This document shows positions 1-7,854 of a DNA stretch of 64,000 nucleotides, piece by piece. A model generated the notes under the pieces. It saw only the letters and a list, made by a program, of their open reading frames with translations, ran no database searches and was not told the DNA's origin. The position numbers and the translations under genes are program-made. The stretch's first letter is position 1, and every line of letters begins with the position of its first letter. This stretch comes from Saprospiraceae bacterium (GTDB lineage Bacteria > Bacteroidota > Bacteroidia > Chitinophagales > Saprospiraceae), in contig JABAQQ010000012.1 in assembly GCA_019187225.1 (NCBI GenBank), positions 43,080 to 107,079 on the forward strand, read 5' to 3'.

Positions 1-646
1 GTAAATCAGCATTTTTTGATTTTATTTTTTGTAAAATGCCGATCGTACTCTCCGCGATTTCGGTCACCGACAGGCGGCGTTCCTGAAACAAAGCGGCCGA
101 CATTTTATGGTTGTTGGCGACCACAGGTAGCGCGGCTTTCAGGCCGCCCTGGCCAAGGTCATTTATGGCCGACCCTACCCGTGTTGCGGGCCTGAACGCC
201 CCCGAACCGGGCGGCGTAACTGCAGCGCTACCCATGTCGCGCAGCATAAACACATCTGCCGTACCGAAAGTGAGCAACAGGCGGTTCGCTTTTTTCAGAA
301 ACGCCACAGCATCAGCATATGCCGCGTTGATACCTGCCAGGGTTTCTTCTTTTCCGGGTTTTGAAAAACGCCCGTGGTGCTCCCAACTGTGCCACAGTCC
401 TGCGTTTTCAAAAATTTCCTGTTCTGTAAAAAATTGATTTTCGTTAAAAAGCCTTTCCAAACCGGAGACAATAGATGCGGGGTTATAAACAATCCCAGAC
501 GGATTGGTCAGTGTGGGGAATTTATAACCAGCCAATTGGTTGCCGATGTGTTCGGTAAAACACGAACCGATCAGCATCAAATGTTCCGAATGACTGATAC
601 CGAATGGTGCCGGTTGCACTTTTAACGCGGTACGGAAGGTCTCCAT
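1..646 (-). CDS. GSCFA domain protein, C-terminus cut by window edge
   Basis: The minus strand is open from an ATG at 646 to the window edge, giving 215 residues. The N-terminus carries the family signature LIGSCFTEHIG (about residues 25-35), then NPSGIVYNP, GLWHSWEHHGRFS and LLLTFGTADVF, all typical of the GSCFA family (SGNH-hydrolase-like, common in Bacteroidota, exact substrate unknown). The block that normally runs straight from the strand after LTFGTA to ANxHK is interrupted here by about 30 extra residues rich in Gly, Ala and Pro; the DNA of this insert has inverted ends (see 126-232). The reading frame is kept through it. The catalytic C-terminal part is outside the window. Confidence 0.85.
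   Translation of the reverse strand, partial: METFRTALKVQPAPFGISHSEHLMLIGSCFTEHIGNQLAGYKFPTLTNPSGIVYNPASIVSGLERLFNENQFFTEQEIFENAGLWHSWEHHGRFSKPGKEETLAGINAAYADAVAFLKKANRLLLTFGTADVFMLRDMGSAAVTPPGSGAFRPATRVGSAINDLGQGGLKAALPVVANNHKMSAALFQERRLSVTEIAESTIGILQKIKSKNADL
126..232. repeat. Possible palindromic insert inside the GSCFA gene
   Basis: A 107-nt stretch begins with GGTAGCGC and ends with GCGCTACC. The two ends match as imperfect inverted repeats over 26 nt (20 identities counted by eye). It coincides with the residues that are extra relative to other GSCFA proteins as I remember them. The behaviour would resemble Rickettsia palindromic elements, which insert in frame in genes. No other copy was seen in this window, and no clear target-site duplication. 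Confidence 0.4.
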
Positions 647-709
647 ATTTGACAAATAAATAAAATCCCGGCAAACTTGCTACTTTTGGCGCTCATTTTA
701 AGCCCAAAC

Positions 710-2035
710 ATGAGTTTCTTTAACCGCCTTTTCGGTTCAGATAAAAATATTCAGGCGCCCGACATCCCGTTTGGCCGTTATACCGACGCGTACAAAACCG
801 ACCTGCAGCAACGGGCGTTTGACCGCTCGCTCGAACTGTTTGATGAAGGCAGGCATTTAGAAGCCTACGAAGCGTTCATGTCATATCTGAAAGACAATCA
901 GGCAGATAACATCGAATGGCGGAAAAAAGACGACACCCTCGAATTTGAATTCTGGCAAGGCTCCCAGCACATCACAGGGACGGCGACAGCCGAAAAAGTG
1001 AAGGCGGAAAGCCGGATCGCCCGGGCCGACGACCTGAACGTAGGTTTCCTGAGACGCCTTATGGAAGCCAATTTCAATTTGAAATTCAGCCGCTTCGCCC
1101 TTGCCCCCGACAATATTCTGACCATTTTGTTCGATACGCACGTAACCGACGGTTCGCCATACAAGCTGCTCTATGCTCTGCGCGAACTCGCCATCCATGC
1201 CGACAAACAGGACGACTTGTTGCTCGACGAATTCAAAACCCTGAGTCCGGTGCAGGAACGCACCTACGGCGATATCCCCGAGGCGGAAAAAGAGGTGAAA
1301 TACAACTTCCTCCACCGTAAAATCGAAGAAGTGTTCGCCGAAATGGACAAAGCCAAACCCGACCCCAACACCTATCCCGGCACCTTCGCCTACTTGTTGC
1401 TGTCGCTGGCATTCAAACTGGATTATCTCGTTCGACCCGAAGGTTTTATGATGGACACACTGGAGCGAATCCATGGCATTTATTTTGCCAAAAACGACCG
1501 CACACCGCAAGTGAAAGTCACCAGTATCCGGAAGGAGTTGCATAAACTCCTTGACCGGCCCAAAGAGGCATTGTTTAAGGAAATGTACCGCACGCGCAGC
1601 ACATTCGGCATCAACCCGGCGGTCAACCACGACAGCATCGTGAGCCTCATCGAAGGTGAATTGCCCAATATGGAGTGGCCCCTTCAACAAAATTACGAAG
1701 CGCTGGCCCTGGCGGTGCCGCAATATGTGGCGGGCTTTGCCTTGTTCCATTACGCGCCTCCGAAACCCGACCGTGAGTTGTTCCACTTGTTTTTCCAGAT
1801 CATGGAGCCGGCGTTTTTCAGCGGCCTGGGTTTTAACGTTCCTTATGCGGGTGCGAACGGAAGTCTGAACCGCAGTGAGATCACCAAAAGGATCAAGAAC
1901 ATCGCCGAGCGCAACCGGAGCCATTTTCCATACCTGCGACCACAGGTCGAACGGCTGGATTTTGCCTCGCCGGTGTTGTTTGCCAGGTCTTACTTGCTGA
2001 TGATAAAAGAATTGAATTTGACCAAAGACGTATAG
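710..2035 (+). CDS. Conserved protein with YbjN-like region, function unknown
   Basis: The protein is 441 residues from the ATG at 710, chosen over an upstream ATG at 677 because MSFFNRLFG is a plausible cytosolic start and a TACTTTTG box (681-688) lies between the two. There is no signal peptide or membrane segment. Roughly residues 80-180 (RLMEANF, ILTILFD, LLYALRELAIHAD, DDLL) resemble a YbjN / type III secretion chaperone-like fold and also look like the C-terminal part of the protease encoded next door at 2167-3252. The rest is helical and not recognised. The shared domain and adjacency suggest a functional pair, which is inference. Confidence 0.75.
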   Translation: MSFFNRLFGSDKNIQAPDIPFGRYTDAYKTDLQQRAFDRSLELFDEGRHLEAYEAFMSYLKDNQADNIEWRKKDDTLEFEFWQGSQHITGTATAEKVKAESRIARADDLNVGFLRRLMEANFNLKFSRFALAPDNILTILFDTHVTDGSPYKLLYALRELAIHADKQDDLLLDEFKTLSPVQERTYGDIPEAEKEVKYNFLHRKIEEVFAEMDKAKPDPNTYPGTFAYLLLSLAFKLDYLVRPEGFMMDTLERIHGIYFAKNDRTPQVKVTSIRKELHKLLDRPKEALFKEMYRTRSTFGINPAVNHDSIVSLIEGELPNMEWPLQQNYEALALAVPQYVAGFALFHYAPPKPDRELFHLFFQIMEPAFFSGLGFNVPYAGANGSLNRSEITKRIKNIAERNRSHFPYLRPQVERLDFASPVLFARSYLLMIKELNLTKDV

Positions 2036-2038
2036 GGA

Positions 2039-2164
2039 TGTTGGACTATTAGACGTTGGACTATTGGACTGTTGGACTTTGGATTTTTATGTTGCTAAAG
2101 CCAATCAGTCCAATAGTCCAACAGTCCAAGGTCCAATATCCGATGCCAAAGAGTCCAATGTCAT
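2039..2164. repeat. TTGGAC-word array with inverted partner
   Basis: The left half (about 2039-2083) repeats TTGGACTA / TTGGACTG / TTGGACTT octamers. The right half (2101-2160) repeats the complements AGTCCAAT, AGTCCAAC and AGTCCAAG. Together they can fold into a hairpin with a loop of about 20 nt. The array fills the gap between two genes on the same strand and ends just before the protease ATG. The same words occur near 11.6 and 41.8 kb. Confidence 0.8.
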
Positions 2165-2166
2165 AA

Positions 2167-3252
2167 ATGAGCGATTTCGTAGAAACATTCCGCAACATTA
2201 TCGTCCAGATCGCCACTCCCAACAGTACAGGCACGGGTTTCTACCTGCGCGACCGAGGACTGATCGTCACCAACCATCATGTAGTCGAGGGCAGTCGTGC
2301 AGTGGTGGTGGAAGGTGCGAAATTTTCCAAACAGCTTTCCCGTGTCCGGTATACGGATCAACGGTACGATCTGGCATTTCTGGAAGGCCCCAAAGAACCG
2401 GTCGATCTGCCGGAAGTACGCCTCGGTGTGGGCAAGACCCTGCGTGAACGCGATCCGGTGACGGCGATCGGTCATCCTTTCGGGCTGAAATTTTCGGTTA
2501 AAAGCGGCATCGTTTCCAATACGCGCGAAGTGATGAACGGTATTCCTTACCTGCATATTGACGCAGCGCTCAACCCCGGCAATTCGGGCGGCCCGCTGGT
2601 GGACAACGACGGCGAGATCGTGGGCATCAATACTTTCGTGATCCGCGACGGCGACAATACGGGCTTTTCATTACCAGTTAATTTTCTGGAGGAATCGCTC
2701 GACGGCTATCAGAAACTCGATACCGACAATGCCTGCCGTTGCCCGGCTTGTATGAATATTGTGACCGAAAAAACCGTGGAAAACGGCTTTTGCTCCTTTT
2801 GCGGCAACAAAGTGGAACTTCCCTCTGCCGTAGATGAATACGTGCCGTCGGGCGTTGCCAAAACCATCGAAGCGCTCATTGCCCGCATTGGTCACGACGT
2901 ATCGCTCAGCCGCTGTGGACCCAACGCCTGGGAGATCAGGCAGGGCAGTGCCAAGATCATCATTACCTACCACGATAAATCGGGCCTGATGTCCGCCGAC
3001 GCGGTGTTGTGCCAGTTGCCCAAGGAAAACATCAAGCGACTTTATGAATACCTGCTCCGTGAAAATTACCGGAACGAGGCGCTTACGCTCAGCGTACACG
3101 ACCAGGACATCGTTCTTTCGCTGCTCATTTTCGATCGCTACCTCAACGAAGAAACCGGTCAGCAAATGCTGCAAAACCTTTTTGAAAAGGCGGATCACTA
3201 CGACAATATCCTGGTAGAAGAATACGGGGCGACGTGGAAGGTGGAGGAGTGA
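2167..3252 (+). CDS. HtrA-like trypsin-fold serine protease with zinc ribbon and YbjN-like domain
   Basis: The protein is 361 residues. Residues 1-180 form a chymotrypsin-fold protease: TNHHVV gives catalytic His38, YDLAFLE gives Asp68 and NPGNSGGP gives Ser140. There is no signal peptide or membrane anchor and no PDZ domain, so it probably acts in the cytoplasm, unlike classical DegP/DegS. Residues 190-212 hold CPxC and CxxC pairs (C192, C195, C209, C212), a small zinc ribbon. The last 130 residues look like a YbjN-like domain and resemble the middle of the upstream protein, so this domain may bind a partner or substrate (inference). Its gene starts right after a repeat array. Confidence 0.85.
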   Translation: MSDFVETFRNIIVQIATPNSTGTGFYLRDRGLIVTNHHVVEGSRAVVVEGAKFSKQLSRVRYTDQRYDLAFLEGPKEPVDLPEVRLGVGKTLRERDPVTAIGHPFGLKFSVKSGIVSNTREVMNGIPYLHIDAALNPGNSGGPLVDNDGEIVGINTFVIRDGDNTGFSLPVNFLEESLDGYQKLDTDNACRCPACMNIVTEKTVENGFCSFCGNKVELPSAVDEYVPSGVAKTIEALIARIGHDVSLSRCGPNAWEIRQGSAKIIITYHDKSGLMSADAVLCQLPKENIKRLYEYLLRENYRNEALTLSVHDQDIVLSLLIFDRYLNEETGQQMLQNLFEKADHYDNILVEEYGATWKVEE

Positions 3253-3300
3253 ACAAGTATTTTTTTGCCATCACCACTTACTTTTGTCCCGGTTTTTATC

Positions 3301-3324
3301 CAAATACTCAAATACTCAAATACT
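3301..3324. repeat. Three CAAATACT octamers before the Skp-like gene
   Basis: CAAATACT occurs three times in direct tandem and is followed by CAATTT, ending 7 nt before the start codon of the next gene and about 15 nt after a TACTTTTG promoter-like box (3279-3286). It would lie in the 5' leader of the mRNA. Confidence 0.75.
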
Positions 3325-3331
3325 CAATTTG

Positions 3332-3928
3332 ATGAAAAATCTCCCGTTCATTCTCAATATCATCCTGTTTGCCCTCGTCGGGCATTTGTATTATTTGAAC
3401 CTGAAAAAACCGCAATCTGCTGAACAACAGGCAATTCTGCCACCGGCATCCCAGGCTGGCGGGGTGAAGATCGCCTGGGTCAATGCCGATACGCTTAACG
3501 AAAAATACGAGTGGCTGAAACAGCAAAAGGCAACCATCGAACAGCGCCTGCGCAATGCCGAAAGCAGTCTGCAAGCCAAAGAAGAAGCCCTGATGCGCGA
3601 CGCATCGGCCCTACAGGAAAAATATGCCACCGGCAATATGACCCAGGCTGATGCCGAAAAAGAACAATCTGCCCTTATGCAGCGCGGTCAAAAATTGGAA
3701 GAAGAAAAAGCCCGGCTCAGTAAGTCGCTTGCCGATGATCAGAAAAAAGCACTCGATAATCTGTATTCCAACCTGGAAGCGAAACTCAAAGAGATTTCCG
3801 GCCAAATCGGCTACGATTATATCCTTTCCTACCAACGCGGTGCCCAGATTCTGTTGGCCAACGACAGCCTCGACATTACCAGACAAGTGCTGCAGATGCT
3901 GAATGCCAAGGAAGAAAAGAAACAGTAG
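3332..3928 (+). CDS. OmpH/Skp family periplasmic chaperone-like protein
   Basis: The protein is 198 residues from the ATG at 3332; a longer frame from 3284 would only translate the CAAATACT repeat and promoter region. Residues 1-24 form a hydrophobic anchor or signal. After KIAWVNADTLNEKYEW, typical of the OmpH family first strand, comes a long charged coiled coil (about 60-150) and a C-terminal strand region with IGYDYILSY, the usual Skp-like ending. Skp proteins hold unfolded outer-membrane proteins in the periplasm. The fused N-terminal membrane segment is common in Bacteroidota versions. Confidence 0.85.
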   Translation: MKNLPFILNIILFALVGHLYYLNLKKPQSAEQQAILPPASQAGGVKIAWVNADTLNEKYEWLKQQKATIEQRLRNAESSLQAKEEALMRDASALQEKYATGNMTQADAEKEQSALMQRGQKLEEEKARLSKSLADDQKKALDNLYSNLEAKLKEISGQIGYDYILSYQRGAQILLANDSLDITRQVLQMLNAKEEKKQ

Positions 3929-4008
3929 CAGTGGCAGGTTTACCCGCCGTAGCCTTGGCGAAATCGGGAGGCAGTGGAGAGATAAATCAACATCAAGGTT
4001 TCTGAAAA

Positions 4009-4536
4009 ATGGCCATCATATTACAACAAGCGACGCCGGGCGATATCCTGCGCATCGGGAAATTGGCACATCGCATCTGGCGGGCACACTATCCGCCTGT
4101 TATAGGAGAAAAACAGGTGGAATATATGCTCGAACTGATCTATTCCCCGGAAGCGCTCCAGCGACAAATGGAAGAAGGCCAGTTGTTCCAACTGGTTGTG
4201 GATGGAGAGGAAGTACTTGGATTCATTTCAATCAGCCATCGGGGCGAAGGGCGGTATTTCCTGCATAAGTTTTACTTAGACAATGAAAAGCGTGGTCGCG
4301 GACTGGGAAAGATCGTCTTTGAAAGCCTGCTTGACCATTATCCGGACTTACGCGAATTGCGTCTCACCGTGAACCGCCAGAACTTCAAGAGCATCAACTT
4401 TTATTTCAAGATCGGTTTCAGCATTGAAAAATGTGTTGACATTCCCATCGGCGAGGGCTATGTCATGAATGATTTCCAAATGCTTTGGCGCCACGGGATG
4501 CGGTGTAACCTCCCGGACGGAACAAGTGTCAGGTAG
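4009..4536 (+). CDS. GNAT family N-acetyltransferase
   Basis: The protein is 175 residues with a single GNAT fold. Motif A is seen as YLDNEKRGRGLGKIVFESLL, where RGxGLG binds the pyrophosphate of acetyl-CoA. It is followed by LRLTVNRQNFKSINFYFKIGF, motif B with the usual Asn and Tyr/Phe positions. The N-terminus IRKLAHRIW-like (IGKLAHRIWRAHY) is typical of small-molecule or peptide acetyltransferases such as those annotated RimI-like. The substrate cannot be told. The next gene follows after 17 nt, so the two may be cotranscribed. Confidence 0.88.
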   Translation: MAIILQQATPGDILRIGKLAHRIWRAHYPPVIGEKQVEYMLELIYSPEALQRQMEEGQLFQLVVDGEEVLGFISISHRGEGRYFLHKFYLDNEKRGRGLGKIVFESLLDHYPDLRELRLTVNRQNFKSINFYFKIGFSIEKCVDIPIGEGYVMNDFQMLWRHGMRCNLPDGTSVR

Positions 4537-4553
4537 ACAAACACCTGTTCCCT

Positions 4554-5330
4554 ATGCGTTTCTTCGCACTATTTACCCTTGGCTTTTTTCTGCTTTTCCC
4601 CTCCGGCTCCTTTTTTGCCCAAACGGAAATTTCTATCGTTCACCCGAAATTCACGCTGCATGGTGCGCCGGAAGACAGTGCATTGTTATACCCCCGCCTG
4701 ACAGCGGGCGTGGATGCCGTAGAGCAATTTTTCGGCCAGCCTTTTTCCCGAAAATTTGATGTGTATGTATTTCCCCATCGCGCCAGCCTGGACAAGCAAT
4801 GGCAACAGGATTGGGGCGATCCCACTTTTCAGTCGGCTTGCTGGATGGTGGCGAGCGGCGTTGCCCACCGCCTCGATATTCTTTCTCCCCGGGTATGGGC
4901 GACGGAAGCCTGCGAACACAAGGCTGCCGATACGCTGGCCTTGCGGCGCTTGCTCCAGCACGAACTCGTACACGTTTACCACGGCCAGCACAATCCGAAG
5001 CCCGATTTCAACGGAATGGATGAAATGGGCTGGTGGATCGAGGGCTTGGCTGTATATGCTTCGGAACAATTGGACAGCGCCAGGCTGGCCGGGCTGCGGG
5101 AGTTAATAGACAAAAATGCTGTGCCACAAACGCTTCAAAAATTTTGGAGTGGAAAACATAAGTACGGCCTTTCCGGGTCTGTGGCGGCCTGGCTGGACCA
5201 GACTTACGGCCGGTCAGTGGTTGTACAACTCCTTTCCTGCACCGGCACTGACCAAGCGATGTCGGTTCTTAAAACTGATGAAGCGACCGTCCTCGATCGT
5301 TGGCAAAAGTTCTGGTCGGCACACCATTAG
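4554..5330 (+). CDS. Secreted gluzincin-like protein (peptidase MA-like)
   Basis: The protein is 258 residues with a signal peptide (about 1-23, ending SFFAQ). It has HELVH at 136-140, a zinc-binding HExxH motif, followed by WWIEGLAVYAS with Glu163 placed 23 residues after the second His, as in gluzincin (MA clan) peptidases. The rest fits the peptidase MA-like domain of 250-300 residues. It is probably periplasmic or secreted. Activity is inferred from the motif only, and many family members have no known substrate. Confidence 0.8.
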   Translation: MRFFALFTLGFFLLFPSGSFFAQTEISIVHPKFTLHGAPEDSALLYPRLTAGVDAVEQFFGQPFSRKFDVYVFPHRASLDKQWQQDWGDPTFQSACWMVASGVAHRLDILSPRVWATEACEHKAADTLALRRLLQHELVHVYHGQHNPKPDFNGMDEMGWWIEGLAVYASEQLDSARLAGLRELIDKNAVPQTLQKFWSGKHKYGLSGSVAAWLDQTYGRSVVVQLLSCTGTDQAMSVLKTDEATVLDRWQKFWSAHH

Positions 5331-5387
5331 AGACACCATTGGCAAGCTTGCAGCGACCACCTACCTTCGCCACCCAAAACACATGCT

Positions 5388-6281
5388 ATGTCGCCTGCAG
5401 AGCACAAAACGCGCGCTTATCTCTCACTTGCAGCCATCTGCATTATCTGGGGTACAACCTATACCGCCATAAAGTATGCCGTGCGCGACTTTCCGCCTTA
5501 TCTGCTCGTCGGCATTCGCCAGACGTCGGCGGGGCTGCTATTGCTGGGACTGGCACTGGCGGGCGGGAAACTGATTTGGCCTGGCAGGCCGTATGCCATG
5601 CGGCAGGCGCTTACCGGAGTCGCTACTATTACCGGTGGCAATGGCTTCATTACATGGGGAATGCAGTACGTCTCGTCGGGATTGGCAGCGATCATTGGCT
5701 CGCTCACGCCGGTCATGGTAGTGCTGATCTCGCTGGCCTGGCGCAGTCCGGAGCGGATCAACCCCCGCATGATCGCGGGCGTTTTGATGGGTTTTGGAGG
5801 CCTCGGAATTATCTTCAACGACGGCTGGCAGGATTTTTTAAAGCCCGAATACCGCTGGGGTATCGCCGGCTGTTTCGCTTCTTGTTTCACCTGGTCGCTT
5901 GGCACCGTAATGGCCAAGCGCTGGAATTCGCCGGAGGTGCCTCCTTTGCTCAACGCCGGTATGCAGATCACCGCCGGCGGTTTGGGAGGATTTATACTGA
6001 GCGTACTGTTCGACAAAAGCCATACGATCCATCACACAGCGGAGAGTTGGATTTCTATGCTGTATCTCATCACCATTGGTTCGGCCCTGGCATTCACGTT
6101 GTATATGTACGCCTTGAAACATCTGAGCGCGACGGTTTCTTCACTTTATACCTACATCAATCCGATGGTGGCGATCGTGCTGGGCTGGGCGCTGCTCGGC
6201 GAATCGCTCACAACCGGAACGATCTTAGGGATGACCGTCACGATAACAGGTGTCTGGCTGGTCAACCGCGGAGCGCGGTAA
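5388..6281 (+). CDS. EamA/DMT superfamily transporter
   Basis: The protein is 297 residues with about ten hydrophobic segments arranged as two EamA repeats. The first repeat opens with AICIIWGTTYTAIKYAV, the second with CFASCFTWSLGTVMAKRW, and the last ends in the short YTYINPMVAIVLGWALLGE segment typical of the family. Such carriers export amino acids, metabolites or drugs from the cytoplasm; the substrate is unknown. The stop codon coincides with the start of a heptamer array shared with the convergent gene. Confidence 0.9.
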   Translation: MSPAEHKTRAYLSLAAICIIWGTTYTAIKYAVRDFPPYLLVGIRQTSAGLLLLGLALAGGKLIWPGRPYAMRQALTGVATITGGNGFITWGMQYVSSGLAAIIGSLTPVMVVLISLAWRSPERINPRMIAGVLMGFGGLGIIFNDGWQDFLKPEYRWGIAGCFASCFTWSLGTVMAKRWNSPEVPPLLNAGMQITAGGLGGFILSVLFDKSHTIHHTAESWISMLYLITIGSALAFTLYMYALKHLSATVSSLYTYINPMVAIVLGWALLGESLTTGTILGMTVTITGVWLVNRGAR

Positions 6282-6319
6282 TCCGAAATCCGCAATCCGC
6301 AATCATCAATCGTCAATCC
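6281..6319. repeat. ATCCGCA-type heptamer array between convergent genes
   Basis: Five exact 7-nt steps can be read: ATCCGAA, ATCCGCA, ATCCGCA, ATCATCA and ATCGTCA, followed by ATCC. The plus-strand stop codon sits at the left edge (6279-6281), and the minus-strand stop of the CNNM gene lies inside the last unit (6313-6315). The ATCCGCA word recurs near 22.3 kb (as its complement) and 44.1 kb. Confidence 0.85.
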
Positions 6320-7623
6320 CCCTCCCCCAACGCTCCTTCCACCAACTTCACTCTCAATTGGGTCAGAATATTTTGTTTGCGATTGAGTATGGTGACTTCG
6401 TATTTATCGAGGACAAAAGTTTCGTTGCCCGGCGGTATCCTTCCGAAGCGATTGAGAATAAAGCCATTCAGCGTATTGTATTGCCGGTTTTCGGTGAAGG
6501 GGAACGGAAGAAAATTGTTCACATCGTGAAGTGGTGCAATACCTGAGATGGTAAATGAGCCGTCGTCGTTTTTCACTACGGGATCGGTTTCTTCGTCGTA
6601 TTCGTCGCGGATCTCGCCCACGAGTTCTTCCAGAATATCTTCCATGGCGAGCAATCCCTCCGTACCGCCGTATTCGTCAATGACGATCCCGATGTGGATG
6701 CGTTTGCTTTGAAAATCTTTGAGCACGCGGTTGAGCCTTGCCGAATTGTAAACGTATTGCACCGGTCGCAACATGTCTTTCAGGTTCCAGTTGGGGTTTT
6801 GCACATGCGCCTTAAAAACGTCCTTGGCAAACACGATACCCAACATGTTGTCAATATCATCTTCATAGACCGGAATCCGCGAGTAACCGCTCTCCAGCAA
6901 TTCCTTGATGATCTCCTCTTTGGGTGTGTCAATTTCCAGGGCAAAAATGCTTTTGCGCGGCACCATCACCTGTTGTGCCGTCAGGTCGGAAAAGTCGAAA
7001 GCCTTTTGGATGATCTGGAAATTGTCTTCTTTGATGGCGCCGCTTTTCTGGCTTTGTTTAACCAAAAGACGCAATTCCTCCGCGCTGTGCGCTTCGTGTT
7101 CGTCTACCGGCTGGATACCGATGGATTTCAGGATAAAATTGGAAAAACCGTTCAGCAGCCAGATGGCCGGACGAAAGAGCAAGAAAAACACCCGCATCGG
7201 CAGCGACACCGCCAGGGTTGTCTCTTCCGGCTTGCGAATGGCAATGGATTTGGGCGCCAGTTCGCCAAAAACGATGTGCAATACCGTGATCAGTGCGAAT
7301 GCCACCGGCAAAGCGATTTGGTGCGCCAGGTCTTCCGACAGTTCCAATCCGACCAGGTGAAAAAGCGTTACCAACAATTTTGACACCACCGGCTCGCCGA
7401 TCCAGCCCAGGCCCAGGCTCGCCAGCGTAATGCCGAGTTGGGTGGCCGACAGGTATGCGTCCAAATGGTTCAAAATATTTTGCGCCACGCCTGCCAGGCG
7501 ATTGCCTTTTTGCGCCCGCAATTCGATCTGCGAGTACCGGACTTTGACGATGGCAAATTCAGCCGCCACGAAAAAGCCGTTTAATGCCACCAGAAACAGG
7601 GTAAGGAGTATATCGAAAGCCAT
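6313..7623 (-). CDS. CNNM/DUF21-CBS-CorC_HlyC transmembrane protein (hemolysin family)
   Basis: The protein is 436 residues. Residues 1-190 are a CNNM (DUF21) membrane domain starting MAFDILLTLFLVALNGFFVAAEFAIVK and containing the GELAPKS motif. A CBS pair follows (VPRKSIFALEIDT to about 335), with IHIGIVIDEYGGTEGLLAMEDILEEL between CBS and the C-terminal CorC_HlyC domain (about 350-436). Relatives act in magnesium or cobalt transport or its regulation, at the inner membrane. The old hemolysin label has little functional meaning. The stop codon is inside a heptamer array. Confidence 0.92.
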   Translation of the reverse strand: MAFDILLTLFLVALNGFFVAAEFAIVKVRYSQIELRAQKGNRLAGVAQNILNHLDAYLSATQLGITLASLGLGWIGEPVVSKLLVTLFHLVGLELSEDLAHQIALPVAFALITVLHIVFGELAPKSIAIRKPEETTLAVSLPMRVFFLLFRPAIWLLNGFSNFILKSIGIQPVDEHEAHSAEELRLLVKQSQKSGAIKEDNFQIIQKAFDFSDLTAQQVMVPRKSIFALEIDTPKEEIIKELLESGYSRIPVYEDDIDNMLGIVFAKDVFKAHVQNPNWNLKDMLRPVQYVYNSARLNRVLKDFQSKRIHIGIVIDEYGGTEGLLAMEDILEELVGEIRDEYDEETDPVVKNDDGSFTISGIAPLHDVNNFLPFPFTENRQYNTLNGFILNRFGRIPPGNETFVLDKYEVTILNRKQNILTQLRVKLVEGALGEGD

Positions 7624-7854
7624 TGAGCCGGGTTTGTTTCACGGAATTGTGCAAAAAACTGAAAAAATCAAATGCCGATGGGGAAAAAGGACATTTTTTT
7701 GAAACCTGCCGCCCTGGGATGCAAAGCTGCATTTTCCTGAAACCGTCTTTTTGTCAAACTTTCGCCAACTTTGCCGTTCCATTGTTGGTTTAAAAAAGGT
7801 TTCATTTTCCAATATTCTGCATCCAACCCTTTCACGCTTTTTTACCGCTTATAC

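Noticed and set aside
881-1924. 347-codon minus-strand frame
   Set aside because: It is antisense to the YbjN-like protein gene and rich in runs typical of shadow frames.
5300-6529. 409-codon plus-strand frame
   Set aside because: It is a different frame over the DMT transporter gene, which has clear membrane segments in its own frame.
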